Positions 1 through 8,458 of a stretch of DNA of 64,000 nucleotides are shown here, in pieces (position 1 is the stretch's first letter; each line of letters starts with the position of its first letter). The position numbers and the translations under genes were made by a program. The stretch is taken from NCBI GenBank assembly GCA_030432655.1, contig JAUILA010000001.1, positions 124,001 to 188,000 on the forward strand, read 5' to 3'. The stretch is from Bacteroidia bacterium (GTDB lineage Bacteria; Bacteroidota; Bacteroidia; Cytophagales; Cyclobacteriaceae). The notes under the pieces are model-generated. The model was given only the letters and a program-made list of their open reading frames with translations, did not search any database and was not told where the DNA came from.

Positions 1-1
1 C

Positions 2-1873
2 CTGAATGGTCGTCCGTATGAGATCAACGGGCAGCAGAATTTCTATTCGTCCAATGATCATCCGTTGTGGTCAGCGATCAATAACCCGTCGACTAATAAA
101 ATTGATCGTTTTCTGGGAAATGTGAAACTGGGATATGATTTCAATGACTGGTTATCCTTGAATTACCAGTTCGGGTTTGACGTGAACAGCGAAAACCGTA
201 AGGAAGTTTATGCGCGCGGAAGTGCCCGTTTCAATGATGGTCTGATCATTCAGGATGAACTGTCTTTCCAGCTGTACGAGTCTACACTCCTGCTGACTGC
301 CGACAAGGATTTGAGCGAGGATTTCAATCTGAATGTGACCCTCGGACATAACCTCAACAGTACCCGGCGTGACCGGTTTATTGTACAAGGCACAGGTATT
401 ACCACGCCGGGTATCAATAATATCCTTAACACGGAAAATGTCATTGTTGACACAAGGAATGGCGTTTGGTTTAACCGCCGCCTGATGGGCGTATTTGCGG
501 ATGTAACCCTCGGGTACCGTGACTGGGCTTTCCTGAACGTGACCGGGCGTAATGACTGGTCTTCCACTTTGCCGCTGGACAACAACAGTTTCTTTTACCC
601 GAGTATCAGCGGTACCCTCATCTTTACGGATGCCCTGAACATGGACAGTGATATACTCTCCTTCGGAAAACTGAAGGCAGCATACGCAACCGTGGGTAAT
701 GATGCGCCTCCGTTCCTGACAACCACGACCTACGTTGTACCAAGTCTGGGAAACAATACGGGAGGCGTTAATTTTCCATTCCTTGGGAATGCGGCATTTA
801 CGCAGAGTAATATCCTGGGCAACGATAACCTGAAGCCGGAGGAAACCTCGTCCCTTGAATTTGGGATCAACCTGGGCCTTTTCAATAATCGGTTCAACGT
901 GGATGTTACGTACTACGACCAGGAAACTAAAGACCAGATATTGTTTCTCCAGTTACCTGTTACCACCGGATATACACAGTTTGTAACCAATGCCGGGTCG
1001 ATCACCAACAAAGGGTGGGAAGCTGTCGTGACCGCTGAAATCCTGAATCGTGGTGCCATCCAGTGGGATGCAATTGTGAACTTTTCCCGGAACAGGAACC
1101 AGGTGAATGAACTTGCTGAAGGTCTTGATGCAACGTTCCTTTCCGGATTTACCGGGGCGGAATCAAGCGCTGTAGTTGGTGAACCGCTGGGTGTATTCAG
1201 GGGTACTCCATACGCAACAGATCCCGAAACAGGCCAGTTGCTGGTGTTAGGCAACGGACCCAACCGGGGAACGCTTTTCAACAGCACCGAGTATGAGGTA
1301 GTCGGAGATCCGAACCCGGACTGGAATGCCTCGCTGATCAATCGTCTTTCCTGGAAAGGCCTGAGACTTGGTGTTCAGTTTGATATACAATACGGCGGCG
1401 ACATCTGGTCCAACACTATTGGTTTTGCCAGTGTGCTTGGGTCTATTGAGGAAACTGCCGTTGACCGTGAGGCACCGCGCGTGATCCCCGGATATCTTGT
1501 GGATGCTTCCGGAGAATTCATCCTGGATGACGCCGGAGAAAAAGTGACCAACAATATTCAGGTTGATGCCCAGACTTACTGGAGAAGTGTCAGCGGATCT
1601 TTCTTTGAAGGTTCGGTATTTGATGCCTCCTATGTCAGGTTGCGGGAAATAACCATTGGGTACACATTTCCTTCGGCACTGGTCGACAAAACACCGTTCA
1701 ACTCATTTGACGTATCGTTTTCAGGACGGAACCTCTGGACCTACGCGCCCAATTTGGGCGGACACATTGATCCCGAAGTTGCCAATGCGCCAGGTGCACT
1801 CGCACGGGGTCTGGAATGGAATTCATCACCCGGACTGGTCAACTACGGATTCAATATCAAATTCACATTTTAA
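2..1873 (+). CDS. SusC/RagA family TonB-linked outer membrane receptor, 3' part
   Basis: The reading frame is open from base 2, so the 5' end (signal peptide, carboxypeptidase-like domain, plug) lies outside the window; about 623 C-terminal residues are visible. They show alternating aromatic/hydrophilic strands typical of a TonB-dependent barrel, the conserved block around NLKPEETSSLEFGINLG, and a terminal strand ending in Phe. SusC proteins form the TonB-powered channel of a surface nutrient-uptake complex with a SusD lid. The next gene, 3 bp downstream, is a SusD homologue, which supports the call. Substrate cannot be read from the sequence: no glycoside hydrolase or peptidase gene is seen in the cluster. 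Confidence 0.93.
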   Translation: MNGRPYEINGQQNFYSSNDHPLWSAINNPSTNKIDRFLGNVKLGYDFNDWLSLNYQFGFDVNSENRKEVYARGSARFNDGLIIQDELSFQLYESTLLLTADKDLSEDFNLNVTLGHNLNSTRRDRFIVQGTGITTPGINNILNTENVIVDTRNGVWFNRRLMGVFADVTLGYRDWAFLNVTGRNDWSSTLPLDNNSFFYPSISGTLIFTDALNMDSDILSFGKLKAAYATVGNDAPPFLTTTTYVVPSLGNNTGGVNFPFLGNAAFTQSNILGNDNLKPEETSSLEFGINLGLFNNRFNVDVTYYDQETKDQILFLQLPVTTGYTQFVTNAGSITNKGWEAVVTAEILNRGAIQWDAIVNFSRNRNQVNELAEGLDATFLSGFTGAESSAVVGEPLGVFRGTPYATDPETGQLLVLGNGPNRGTLFNSTEYEVVGDPNPDWNASLINRLSWKGLRLGVQFDIQYGGDIWSNTIGFASVLGSIEETAVDREAPRVIPGYLVDASGEFILDDAGEKVTNNIQVDAQTYWRSVSGSFFEGSVFDASYVRLREITIGYTFPSALVDKTPFNSFDVSFSGRNLWTYAPNLGGHIDPEVANAPGALARGLEWNSSPGLVNYGFNIKFTF

Positions 1874-1876
1874 GAC

Positions 1877-3307
1877 ATGAATACAATGAAAAGTAACTAT
1901 ATATTTCTATTGGTCAGTCTTCTTCTGTTCACAGGATGTGAAGACTGGCTGGATATAAACAACGATCCGAATAACCCGGTCGATGTTTCGCCGGACAGGA
2001 TTCTGCCTGCGGCCCAGGTCAACACCGCATTTATTATGGGGAAGGACCTGAACCTGCAGACGCTGGCCATTGTCCAGCAACTGGCCGGAACCAATAACCA
2101 ATTGCTGTCGTACGATACCTATTTCTTTAATGGTACCGAGGCGGATAACGTCTGGTTTGGGATTTACGCCGGAGCGTTGCTTGATTTTAAAAAAATATCC
2201 GAAACAGCCAGTGACGATGACGCCCTTTACCAGGCGATCTCGGATATTCATATGGCCTATCTTTTTGGGGTTACAACAGATCTTTACGGAGATGTGCCCT
2301 TCCAGGAAAGCCTTCAGGATATTGATATCGTTGCGCCTGTCTTCGATGATCAGTCAATGATCTATGACGGGATCCTGGGGATGCTGGAGAATGCAGAAAC
2401 ACTGCTGAATGGCGATGACCTGGGAAATAATCCGGGCGCCAGTGACCTGATCTATGGTGGAGATGCTGAAAAGTGGCTTCGACTTGGTAATTCCTTACAG
2501 GTGAAGTACTGGTTGCAGCAGAGAAAGATTAATCCTTCTGAAGCGGCCAGTGCCATAACGGCCCTGGTCAACGGGGATGAGTTACTTCGCAATAACGGCG
2601 ATAATTTCAATGTTCCTTTTGGCACCACCAACGGGAACCAGCACCCCCTGTATGATTTTGCCTTTAACCGCCGGCCGGGTGATATCGCTATCAGCCAGCG
2701 ATTCATTGACTCGTTGAATGTATTGAATGATCCGCGGATTGATGAATTCATTAATGACCAGGGTCAGGGTACGTATCTGGGTTATGAAAATGGGGGAACC
2801 GGTACTCCACCGTTGCAGGCAGTACGGGCAGTGCTCGGAACATTCCCGGTTGGAGATAATGGTGAAGCACCGATGCGGCTCTATACCTATTATACACAGG
2901 AGTTTTTACTGGCAGAAGCAGCCCTGATGCTGGACATTCCCGGTGATGCACGTACCTATTATGAAAATGCGCTGACAGCCTCCCTGGATGCGTCAGGAGT
3001 AGATGGAAGTGATGCACAAACCTATCTTGCATCCCGACTGGCAGCATTTGATGCGGCCGGTTCCGACGAGGAACAGTTACAGGTGGTCATCAGGGACAAA
3101 TGGGTTTCGCAATTCGGCAACGGGGTGGAATCTTTTAATGACTGGAGAAGAACCGGGTACCCGGAGTTCCAGCCAAGTTCCACCCCGGGGACTTCCGACG
3201 GCTCTATTCCGGTGCGCCTGTTGTATTCGGCAAATGAATTGTCCTCAAATCCTAACCTGGAGAATCAGTCACAGCTGATTGATCCGGTTTGGTGGGATGT
3301 TGATTAA
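1877..3307 (+). CDS. SusD/RagB family nutrient-binding outer membrane lipoprotein
   Basis: 476 residues. The N-terminus is a lipoprotein signal (hydrophobic run then LLLFTGC), followed by the typical EDWLDINNDPNNP start of SusD-like mature proteins. The body carries the helical TPR-like pattern and a conserved C-terminal segment (RDKWVSQFGNGVESFNDWRRTGYPE) seen in the SusD-like group found with SusC proteins. It is expected to sit on the cell surface as the hinged, substrate-binding lid of the SusC channel encoded 3 bp upstream. An alternative ATG lies three codons into the frame. Ligand unknown. Confidence 0.93.
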   Translation: MNTMKSNYIFLLVSLLLFTGCEDWLDINNDPNNPVDVSPDRILPAAQVNTAFIMGKDLNLQTLAIVQQLAGTNNQLLSYDTYFFNGTEADNVWFGIYAGALLDFKKISETASDDDALYQAISDIHMAYLFGVTTDLYGDVPFQESLQDIDIVAPVFDDQSMIYDGILGMLENAETLLNGDDLGNNPGASDLIYGGDAEKWLRLGNSLQVKYWLQQRKINPSEAASAITALVNGDELLRNNGDNFNVPFGTTNGNQHPLYDFAFNRRPGDIAISQRFIDSLNVLNDPRIDEFINDQGQGTYLGYENGGTGTPPLQAVRAVLGTFPVGDNGEAPMRLYTYYTQEFLLAEAALMLDIPGDARTYYENALTASLDASGVDGSDAQTYLASRLAAFDAAGSDEEQLQVVIRDKWVSQFGNGVESFNDWRRTGYPEFQPSSTPGTSDGSIPVRLLYSANELSSNPNLENQSQLIDPVWWDVD

Positions 3308-3326
3308 CTAACTGAATAATATCAAT

Positions 3327-3824
3327 ATGAAAAATATACTGACAATACTATTTATCACTGGTCTGATGACCCTTACATCTTGTCTGGAATCGGATGATTT
3401 TGACGGACTTACAGATAGCAAGCCAGACGTGGCCATCATGTTTCCCGGACGGGAATATGATCAGCAAGTCGGACTGGGCTTTATAACGAACGGGTACGAA
3501 CCGACCACCTCCATAACCTATTCGATGGAAGTGGAAGGGGGAGACCTGGAAATTGAAAGTATCCTGCTGGTAGAGGCCCGTGCCGGTGATGTAAACATTG
3601 GTGGCTGTACAGCCTATGCGGTTGTTGAGGACCAGGAGATCACAGTAAACAGCAGGACTTATGATTATACCAGAAACCTGGATTTATTTACTGCATCGGG
3701 GGCTATTTGCAACCCTGTCCTGGACAAGGCAGATACCTACTTTGAGGTAATTTTCACTCTGCGCATGAGCAATGGCGAACAAATAGTGACCATGCCTGTA
3801 CGCGGACTGTTTAAAAGCAGTTAG
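3327..3824 (+). CDS. Lipoprotein, third gene of the SusCD operon, unknown function
   Basis: 165 residues with a lipoprotein signal (MKNILTILF... LTSC), so probably lipid-anchored in the outer membrane. The mature part is acidic and beta-rich, ending in a strand-like segment (IVTMPVRGLF). It contains two cysteines in the second half (GGCTA and AICNP) that could pair. It follows the susD gene by 19 bp and precedes a strong terminator, so it belongs to the SusCD transcription unit. Accessory lipoproteins at this position often bind the same ligand at the surface, but that is inference; I do not recognise a named family. Confidence 0.75.
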   Translation: MKNILTILFITGLMTLTSCLESDDFDGLTDSKPDVAIMFPGREYDQQVGLGFITNGYEPTTSITYSMEVEGGDLEIESILLVEARAGDVNIGGCTAYAVVEDQEITVNSRTYDYTRNLDLFTASGAICNPVLDKADTYFEVIFTLRMSNGEQIVTMPVRGLFKSS

Positions 3825-3838
3825 TCAGCCTGGTTCAT

Positions 3839-3875
3839 AAAAAAAGGCTCTTCCGGTTGGAAGGGCCTTTTTTTT
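3839..3875. terminator. Bidirectional rho-independent terminator
   Basis: A GC-rich stem (AAAGGCtCTTCC pairing with GGAAGgGCCTTT around a GGTT loop) is flanked by an A-run on the left and a T-run on the right, so it can end transcription of the SusCD operon on the plus strand and of the fabH unit on the minus strand. Confidence 0.88.
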
Positions 3876-4098
3876 AGAATTTATCAGGCAGTTGAATTAT
3901 TTTCATTACAATCTCATGCGGATCATTGTCCTGATCCGTTAAGAAGAATTTCACAAATGGATTGTCTGCTTCAAGGTCACATTCAATTCGCTCAATGGAA
4001 ACATTCTCCAGTTTGGATTCAATGTGTTCAGATACCGCATGGAATGCTTTAGCGAATTCTACTTCGAGCGGACTGGGGTTGTAGGTTACTGTTTTCAT
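3874..4098 (-). CDS. Small conserved-looking protein, unknown, coupled to fabH
   Basis: 74 residues starting MKTVTYNPSPLEVEF. The start codon lies 1 bp after the fabH stop codon, which suggests translational coupling; a longer frame upstream runs into fabH and was not used. The product is acidic, soluble and without membrane segments; the second half (NPFVKFFLTDQDNDPHEIVMKI) looks like a small alpha/beta protein. I do not recognise a family. Its stop codon lies within the shared terminator. Confidence 0.65.
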   Translation of the reverse strand: MKTVTYNPSPLEVEFAKAFHAVSEHIESKLENVSIERIECDLEADNPFVKFFLTDQDNDPHEIVMKIIQLPDKF

Positions 4099-4099
4099 A

Positions 4100-5098
4100 T
4101 TACCATTTAATGAGTGCTGACGCCCAGGTAAAACCACTGCCAAAGGCTGCCAGACACACGATATCATTGTCTTTTATTTTTCCTTCCTGCCAGGCTTCAC
4201 TCATGGCAATGGGAATGGAACCTGCGGTCGTATTTCCATACCGCATAATATTATTGTAGACCTTGTCTTCGGCAAGACCCAGTTTTTGCTGGAGATAATT
4301 GCTGATCCTCAGATTGGCCTGGTGCGGTATCAAAAGATCAATGTCGGAAATATCCATGTTATTCTCTTCCAGGGCTTCCTGTATAACTTCCTGAAATCTT
4401 ACTACCGCATGTTTAAAGACCAGATTACCATTCATATACACCTTATAAGTGGATGTATCAAGGATCTGTTCAGGCTGCCTTTCCTCCCTTGGCCTTGAGC
4501 TGCCGGGATCTTTCACGTAAAGTTCTTCAGCAAAACGCCCATCAGAATGGAGGTGGGTGGAGAGGATTCCCGGCTCTTCACTGGCTGTAAGTACCGCAGC
4601 ACCTGCGCCATCCCCGAAGATTACAGCAGTCGATCTGCCACGGGTTGTGAGATCGAGTGCGGTGGACTGAATTTCGGCCCCAACCACCAGGATCTTCTTG
4701 TACATGCCGGTTCGGATAAACTGGTCTGCAGTGGAAAGAGCATAAATAAAACCGGAGCAGGCATTTCTCAGGTCAAGTGCGGGAATGGATTCCAGCCCAA
4801 GTTCTCGTTGCAGCAGAACACCGGACCCGGGAAAAAAGTAATCCGGGGTAATCGTCGCAAAAACGATCATGTCAATTTCACCGGCATCGATCCCTGCCCG
4901 TTCCAATGCCATTTGCGAGGCTTTGGCCGACATGTTTGCGAGGGTGTCTTTGGCCGGATCAATAAATCGCCGTTCGTGAATCCCTGTTCGTTCAATTATC
5001 CATTCATCACTTGTATCAATAATCTGCGAGAGTTCGTTATTGGTCACAATGCGTTCAGGGACATAATGACCGACTCCCGCTATCTTGGATCGGGCCAT
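4100..5098 (-). CDS. fabH: Beta-ketoacyl-ACP synthase III (FabH)
   Basis: 332 residues. Family enzymes condense acetyl-CoA (or branched acyl-CoA) with malonyl-ACP to start fatty-acid synthesis. The catalytic triad is intact: Cys114 (NACSGF), His259 (IPHQAN) and Asn289 (YGNTTAG). The start at MARSKIAGVGHYVPE fits the family; the frame extends 13 codons further but those residues are not conserved in type. Unlike many bacterial loci it has no plsX or rpmF next to it, so it may be a second FabH copy. It is divergent from the next gene and followed 1 bp later by a 74-residue protein. Confidence 0.93.
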   Translation of the reverse strand: MARSKIAGVGHYVPERIVTNNELSQIIDTSDEWIIERTGIHERRFIDPAKDTLANMSAKASQMALERAGIDAGEIDMIVFATITPDYFFPGSGVLLQRELGLESIPALDLRNACSGFIYALSTADQFIRTGMYKKILVVGAEIQSTALDLTTRGRSTAVIFGDGAGAAVLTASEEPGILSTHLHSDGRFAEELYVKDPGSSRPREERQPEQILDTSTYKVYMNGNLVFKHAVVRFQEVIQEALEENNMDISDIDLLIPHQANLRISNYLQQKLGLAEDKVYNNIMRYGNTTAGSIPIAMSEAWQEGKIKDNDIVCLAAFGSGFTWASALIKW

Positions 5099-5175
5099 AC
5101 AATTTAATTTTGCGGCTAAAGATAAGAAAATTAACAAACATTAGTTAGGTGCTCCCAAAGTCATTAAATTTAGTT

Positions 5176-5691
5176 ATGAGACAAAAGATAGTAATTGTGA
5201 TTTGGATGGTGTTGGCTGGTTTTCCGCTTTTTTCACAGAGCCTGGAAGAAGATATCAAAAGACAGAATGAAGCCATGGAAGAGGCATTTGAAGCCGGGGA
5301 TATGAAAAAAGTTGCGTCATTCTACCTGGATGATGCCGTCTTGCTTTCTCCGGGTAATGAACCGGTCACCGGTCGTAAAGAGATCGATGCTTACTGGGCA
5401 AATACCAAGGATCCTGTCTCCTGGGAACTGGAAGTGATTGAAGTCTCTGCAGATGAGAAAGACATTTACCAGAATCAGTATTATGAGTCACTGGAAACAA
5501 AGCCCCCTTCGTGGAGAAACCGGGGCGTGAAAATAGAAGCGGATGATCAGGCCATTGTTTATCAGCTGGGCCGTTCGACGCTTACTTCCAGATGGCAGGG
5601 GAAAGAAAATACAAGCGTGGTGAGTTTCATCCTGGTTTGGAAGTATACAGACGAAGGATACCGGATTATTGTGGATACCTACAGCTGGTAG
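5176..5691 (+). CDS. Secreted SnoaL-like / DUF4440 (NTF2-fold) protein
   Basis: 171 residues from the ATG at MRQKIVIVIWMVLAGF, chosen because it gives a clean signal peptide ending near LFSQS; nine extra codons are open upstream. The mature part begins with a helix (EEDIKRQNEAMEEAFEAGDMKKVASFYLDDAVLLSPG) characteristic of NTF2-like DUF4440/SnoaL proteins and ends in beta strands (VSFILVWKYTDEGYRIIVDTYSW). These folds bind small ligands in a cone-shaped pocket; the role here is unknown. The last 13 bp overlap the convergent diacylglycerol-kinase-like gene. Confidence 0.8.
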   Translation: MRQKIVIVIWMVLAGFPLFSQSLEEDIKRQNEAMEEAFEAGDMKKVASFYLDDAVLLSPGNEPVTGRKEIDAYWANTKDPVSWELEVIEVSADEKDIYQNQYYESLETKPPSWRNRGVKIEADDQAIVYQLGRSTLTSRWQGKENTSVVSFILVWKYTDEGYRIIVDTYSW

Positions 5692-6062
5692 GCGATCAGC
5701 TTGGGAAGGAAAATAATAATGCCAACAACTGCGGCAGCAACAGAGACAATAAGTACGGCACCTGACGCCAGATCCTTCACCCGGCCAATGTTTTCATTTT
5801 TTTCCGGAGAGATGTGATCACACAGTTTTTCAATGCTGGTATTCATTGCTTCGGCAGCAATGACCACGCCGATGCATATTATTACCATGATCCATTCGGA
5901 TGTTGAAATATTTAACACAAACCCGAGGATAATGACAATGGCGGAAATAACGAGATGTATTCGCCCGTTTTGTTCGGTGGAGATGAAACTTTTGATTCCG
6001 TTCCAGGAATAACCGAAACTTCTGAGGAACCGCTTACCCGAGAACCTCCGGCCGGAGCTCAT
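5679..6062 (-). CDS. dgkA: Diacylglycerol kinase family protein (DgkA type, probably undecaprenol kinase-like)
   Basis: 127 residues, three predicted membrane helices. It carries the family signature AEAMNTSIEKLCD with the metal-binding Glu/Asn residues and the following KDLASGAVL segment. In Gram-positive bacteria such proteins phosphorylate undecaprenol, in enterobacteria diacylglycerol; substrate cannot be decided here. Its start overlaps the crtZ stop by 4 bp, so it is the last gene of the photolyase/crtZ transcription unit, although a direct link to carotenoids is not evident. Convergent 13-bp overlap with the SnoaL-like gene. Confidence 0.9.
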   Translation of the reverse strand: MSSGRRFSGKRFLRSFGYSWNGIKSFISTEQNGRIHLVISAIVIILGFVLNISTSEWIMVIICIGVVIAAEAMNTSIEKLCDHISPEKNENIGRVKDLASGAVLIVSVAAAVVGIIIFLPKLIAYQL

Positions 6063-6529
6063 GCTTTCTGTCTTTTCCCCGCTTCGTATTTTTTAGGAGC
6101 ATAGAGAAATCCAAAAGCTTCACAATCTTCTTTCGTATGTTTTTCATGATGCACGTAATGAGCATTGATCATACGCTGAAGATATTTGCTGCGTTTCCTT
6201 GGTCTCCATTTTAATCGCTGGTGTACGATTACGTCATGAAAAAGAAAGTAAAACAGTCCGTAACAGAAAATTCCGATCCCAACGGCAATCATGTACGGAT
6301 TGTAATTAGTCACATAGTACGCCAGTAATCCGATGCTCGGGAGACTGAAAACGAGGGCAAATAGATCATTTCGTTCCAGTGTGTGGGGATGTTTTTTGTG
6401 GTGCGACCGGTGCCAGGTCCAGAGAAACCCGTGCATGATGTATTTATGAGTAAACCATGCCACGCCTTCCATAAATAGGAAAACGCCGATCACAATGAAC
6501 GCGCAAGTCAGAATTACAACAATATCCAT
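6059..6529 (-). CDS. crtZ: Beta-carotene 3-hydroxylase (CrtZ), di-iron membrane hydroxylase
   Basis: 156 residues from MDIVVILTCAF. Histidine clusters typical of membrane di-iron hydroxylases are all present: HKYIMH (28-33), HRSHH (40-44), HDVIVH (98-103) and HYVHHEKH (124-131). Four membrane helices are expected. CrtZ adds hydroxyl groups to the beta-ionone rings to give cryptoxanthin and zeaxanthin. It is in the same strand-run as crtI, crtB and idi, 1 bp after the SRPBCC gene. No lycopene cyclase is visible in the window, so the ring-forming step must be encoded elsewhere. Confidence 0.92.
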   Translation of the reverse strand: MDIVVILTCAFIVIGVFLFMEGVAWFTHKYIMHGFLWTWHRSHHKKHPHTLERNDLFALVFSLPSIGLLAYYVTNYNPYMIAVGIGIFCYGLFYFLFHDVIVHQRLKWRPRKRSKYLQRMINAHYVHHEKHTKEDCEAFGFLYAPKKYEAGKRQKA

Positions 6530-6530
6530 T

Positions 6531-7004
6531 CTACTTATTTTTTCCTGCAGGAAAGAGCCGGCCGAGGACCTCCCTGCGATAATCAAATATAGTGTTTAAC
6601 TGTTTATGAACAAACAATCCATGTGCAGCCCGACCCAGTATTCCCAGCGGTAAAGCATAATGGACATCATCGGTAATTTCAACGCCATCATCAGTCTCTT
6701 TAAAATGATGCTGGTGATGCCACAGGGTACAGGGCCCTGCCCGCTGTTCGTCCACAAACATGCTTAACGGCTCCACATGGGTTATTTCCGTTGTCCAATC
6801 AACAGGAAATGATGGGAAAATGTTCACCTTATAGCGGATGATCTGGCCGGCATACATTTCTTCTCCGCCGGAGATTTCAAGTATCCTGAATTTCATATAG
6901 TCAGGGGTAATTTCGCCCAGGTTGCGTGGCGAACTGAAATAACGCCATGCTTCCTCCCTCGAAATTGCCAGGGTTTGCTGCCTGTATAACCGATACACTT
7001 TCAT
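6531..7004 (-). CDS. SRPBCC (START/Bet v1-like) family protein
   Basis: 157 residues. Begins with a helix-grip pattern (TLAISREEAWRYFSSPRNLGEITPD) typical of the cell-division-inhibitor/SRPBCC group, followed by strands with GQIIRYKV and a C-terminal helix (FDYRREVLGRLF). Such proteins bind hydrophobic ligands. The start overlaps the upstream SDR gene by 4 bp (ATGA), and the pair SDR plus SRPBCC is common beside photolyases in light-responsive clusters, sometimes as a fusion. No enzymatic residues can be named. Confidence 0.85.
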   Translation of the reverse strand: MKVYRLYRQQTLAISREEAWRYFSSPRNLGEITPDYMKFRILEISGGEEMYAGQIIRYKVNIFPSFPVDWTTEITHVEPLSMFVDEQRAGPCTLWHHQHHFKETDDGVEITDDVHYALPLGILGRAAHGLFVHKQLNTIFDYRREVLGRLFPAGKNK

Positions 7005-8458
7005 GCAGGAGAATGTCTTACGATGGCACGGGCCATTTTAGGGAAAATTATTACGTGGAAGGGGTACATCAGGTACCAGTACATTCGTCCCCAGACACCG
7101 AGCGGTCGAAAGGTTGCCGTCTGTATGAGGGCGCTTTCATCCGGGCCTTCCTGAATTCTGAATTCCAGCCAGGCTTCTCCCGGTAATTTCATTTCCGCAT
7201 AAAGCAGCAATCGTTTTTCAGATTCATCGGCAAGCAAGACCCGCCAAAAATCAAGTGAGTCACCCGCTTTCAGATCACTCGGGCTCCTTCTTCCGCGTCG
7301 CAGGCCGACACCTCCGACCGCTTTATCCATTAATCCCCTGATTTTCCATAGCCAGTTACCAAAATACCATCCCCGGAATCCGCCGATGCTCCAGATATTC
7401 TCCCGTACCTGCACAATTCTGTCCTGTGGAAATTTTACAAGACGTTTATCACGCAGGCATCCAAATTTGGGCACGTCTATTCTGTCAAGGAAATTGTGTT
7501 TCATCGTACTGTTTGAAACGGCATCCTTCCAGCTTGAAATAATATTTTTCTGGCTTATCTTACTGAATGCCATGTCCAGGGTTTCCCGGTAGCTGTATTT
7601 CTCTATGGGCACAATATCTTCTATACCGCTGTTTTTGACCACGACATCATGCTTCATACTATCCACCAGGTTTCTCGCAAGGGGGTAGGAGGTAGTTGTA
7701 ACAAAATAGAGCCACAAGGAGGACAGCTTGGGAGACAGCACCGGCACACTCAGGATATATCGCTTAAGGTTTCGTTTCCGCGCATACTCAAACAGCATTT
7801 CCTTGTACGTAAGGACATCCGGTCCGCCAATGTCGAATACCCGGCCGAATGTACTTTCGTTGTCCAGCACCTTAACAAGATACTGAACCACGTTCCGTAT
7901 ACCGATCGGCTGGCATTTACTCTGAAGCCATTTCGGGGCTATCATTACCGGAAGTTTTTCCACCAGGTCACGAATGATCTCGAAAGAGGCGCTGCCGGAT
8001 CCAATAATTATCGCGGCCCGAAGAACGGTTAACGGAATATCGGAATCCCTTAATATTTCCTCCACATCTTTTCTGGATTGCAGGTGCTCGGAAAGGTTAT
8101 CATCGTTGGATATTCCACCGACATAAATGATCTGGCGGGCGGTTGTTCCTTTGATCCAGTTTATGAAGTTGGTAGCCGTTGTTTGTTCGGTTTCTGAGAA
8201 TCCGCTGTAGCTGCTGGTAAGTGAATGAACAAGGTAGTAGGCGGCATCAATATCATCCGGTAGATTTTCAAGCGTTTCTTCTTTTTCAAGGTCTGCTTCA
8301 ATGACCTCCACGTGACTCAGAAAGTCCTCGGAAAAATCTTCCCAGTCAAATCGCCGCCTGTCGCGCACCAGGCAAATAACCTGGTGGCCTTCACTTACAA
8401 GTACCGGCAGCAAGCGCCGGCCAATGTACCCGGTCGATCCTGTTAACAATACTTTCAT
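7001..8458 (-). CDS. SDR family NAD(P)-binding oxidoreductase with C-terminal DUF2867 domain
   Basis: 485 residues. The N-terminus has an extended-SDR Rossmann motif (LLTGSTGYIGRRLLP) and an atypical sugar-epimerase-like body to about residue 290 (YYLVHSLTSSYSGF, YVGGISNDDNLSEHL, DIGGPDVLTYKEML). The C-terminal part (about 320-485) is a DUF2867 domain (SIGGFRGWYFGNWLWKIRG, RPLGVWGRMYWYLMYPFH). Proteins of this build are frequent next to photolyase genes, but their substrate is not established. It overlaps both neighbours (photolyase and SRPBCC) by 4 bp, so all three are translated from one mRNA. Confidence 0.88.
   Translation of the reverse strand: MKVLLTGSTGYIGRRLLPVLVSEGHQVICLVRDRRRFDWEDFSEDFLSHVEVIEADLEKEETLENLPDDIDAAYYLVHSLTSSYSGFSETEQTTATNFINWIKGTTARQIIYVGGISNDDNLSEHLQSRKDVEEILRDSDIPLTVLRAAIIIGSGSASFEIIRDLVEKLPVMIAPKWLQSKCQPIGIRNVVQYLVKVLDNESTFGRVFDIGGPDVLTYKEMLFEYARKRNLKRYILSVPVLSPKLSSLWLYFVTTTSYPLARNLVDSMKHDVVVKNSGIEDIVPIEKYSYRETLDMAFSKISQKNIISSWKDAVSNSTMKHNFLDRIDVPKFGCLRDKRLVKFPQDRIVQVRENIWSIGGFRGWYFGNWLWKIRGLMDKAVGGVGLRRGRRSPSDLKAGDSLDFWRVLLADESEKRLLLYAEMKLPGEAWLEFRIQEGPDESALIQTATFRPLGVWGRMYWYLMYPFHVIIFPKMARAIVRHSPA

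Noticed and set aside
7001-7004. Possible fusion or frameshift between the SDR and SRPBCC genes
   Set aside because: The genes overlap by a normal ATGA and each has an intact start and stop; fused versions exist in other bacteria, but here they are two genes.
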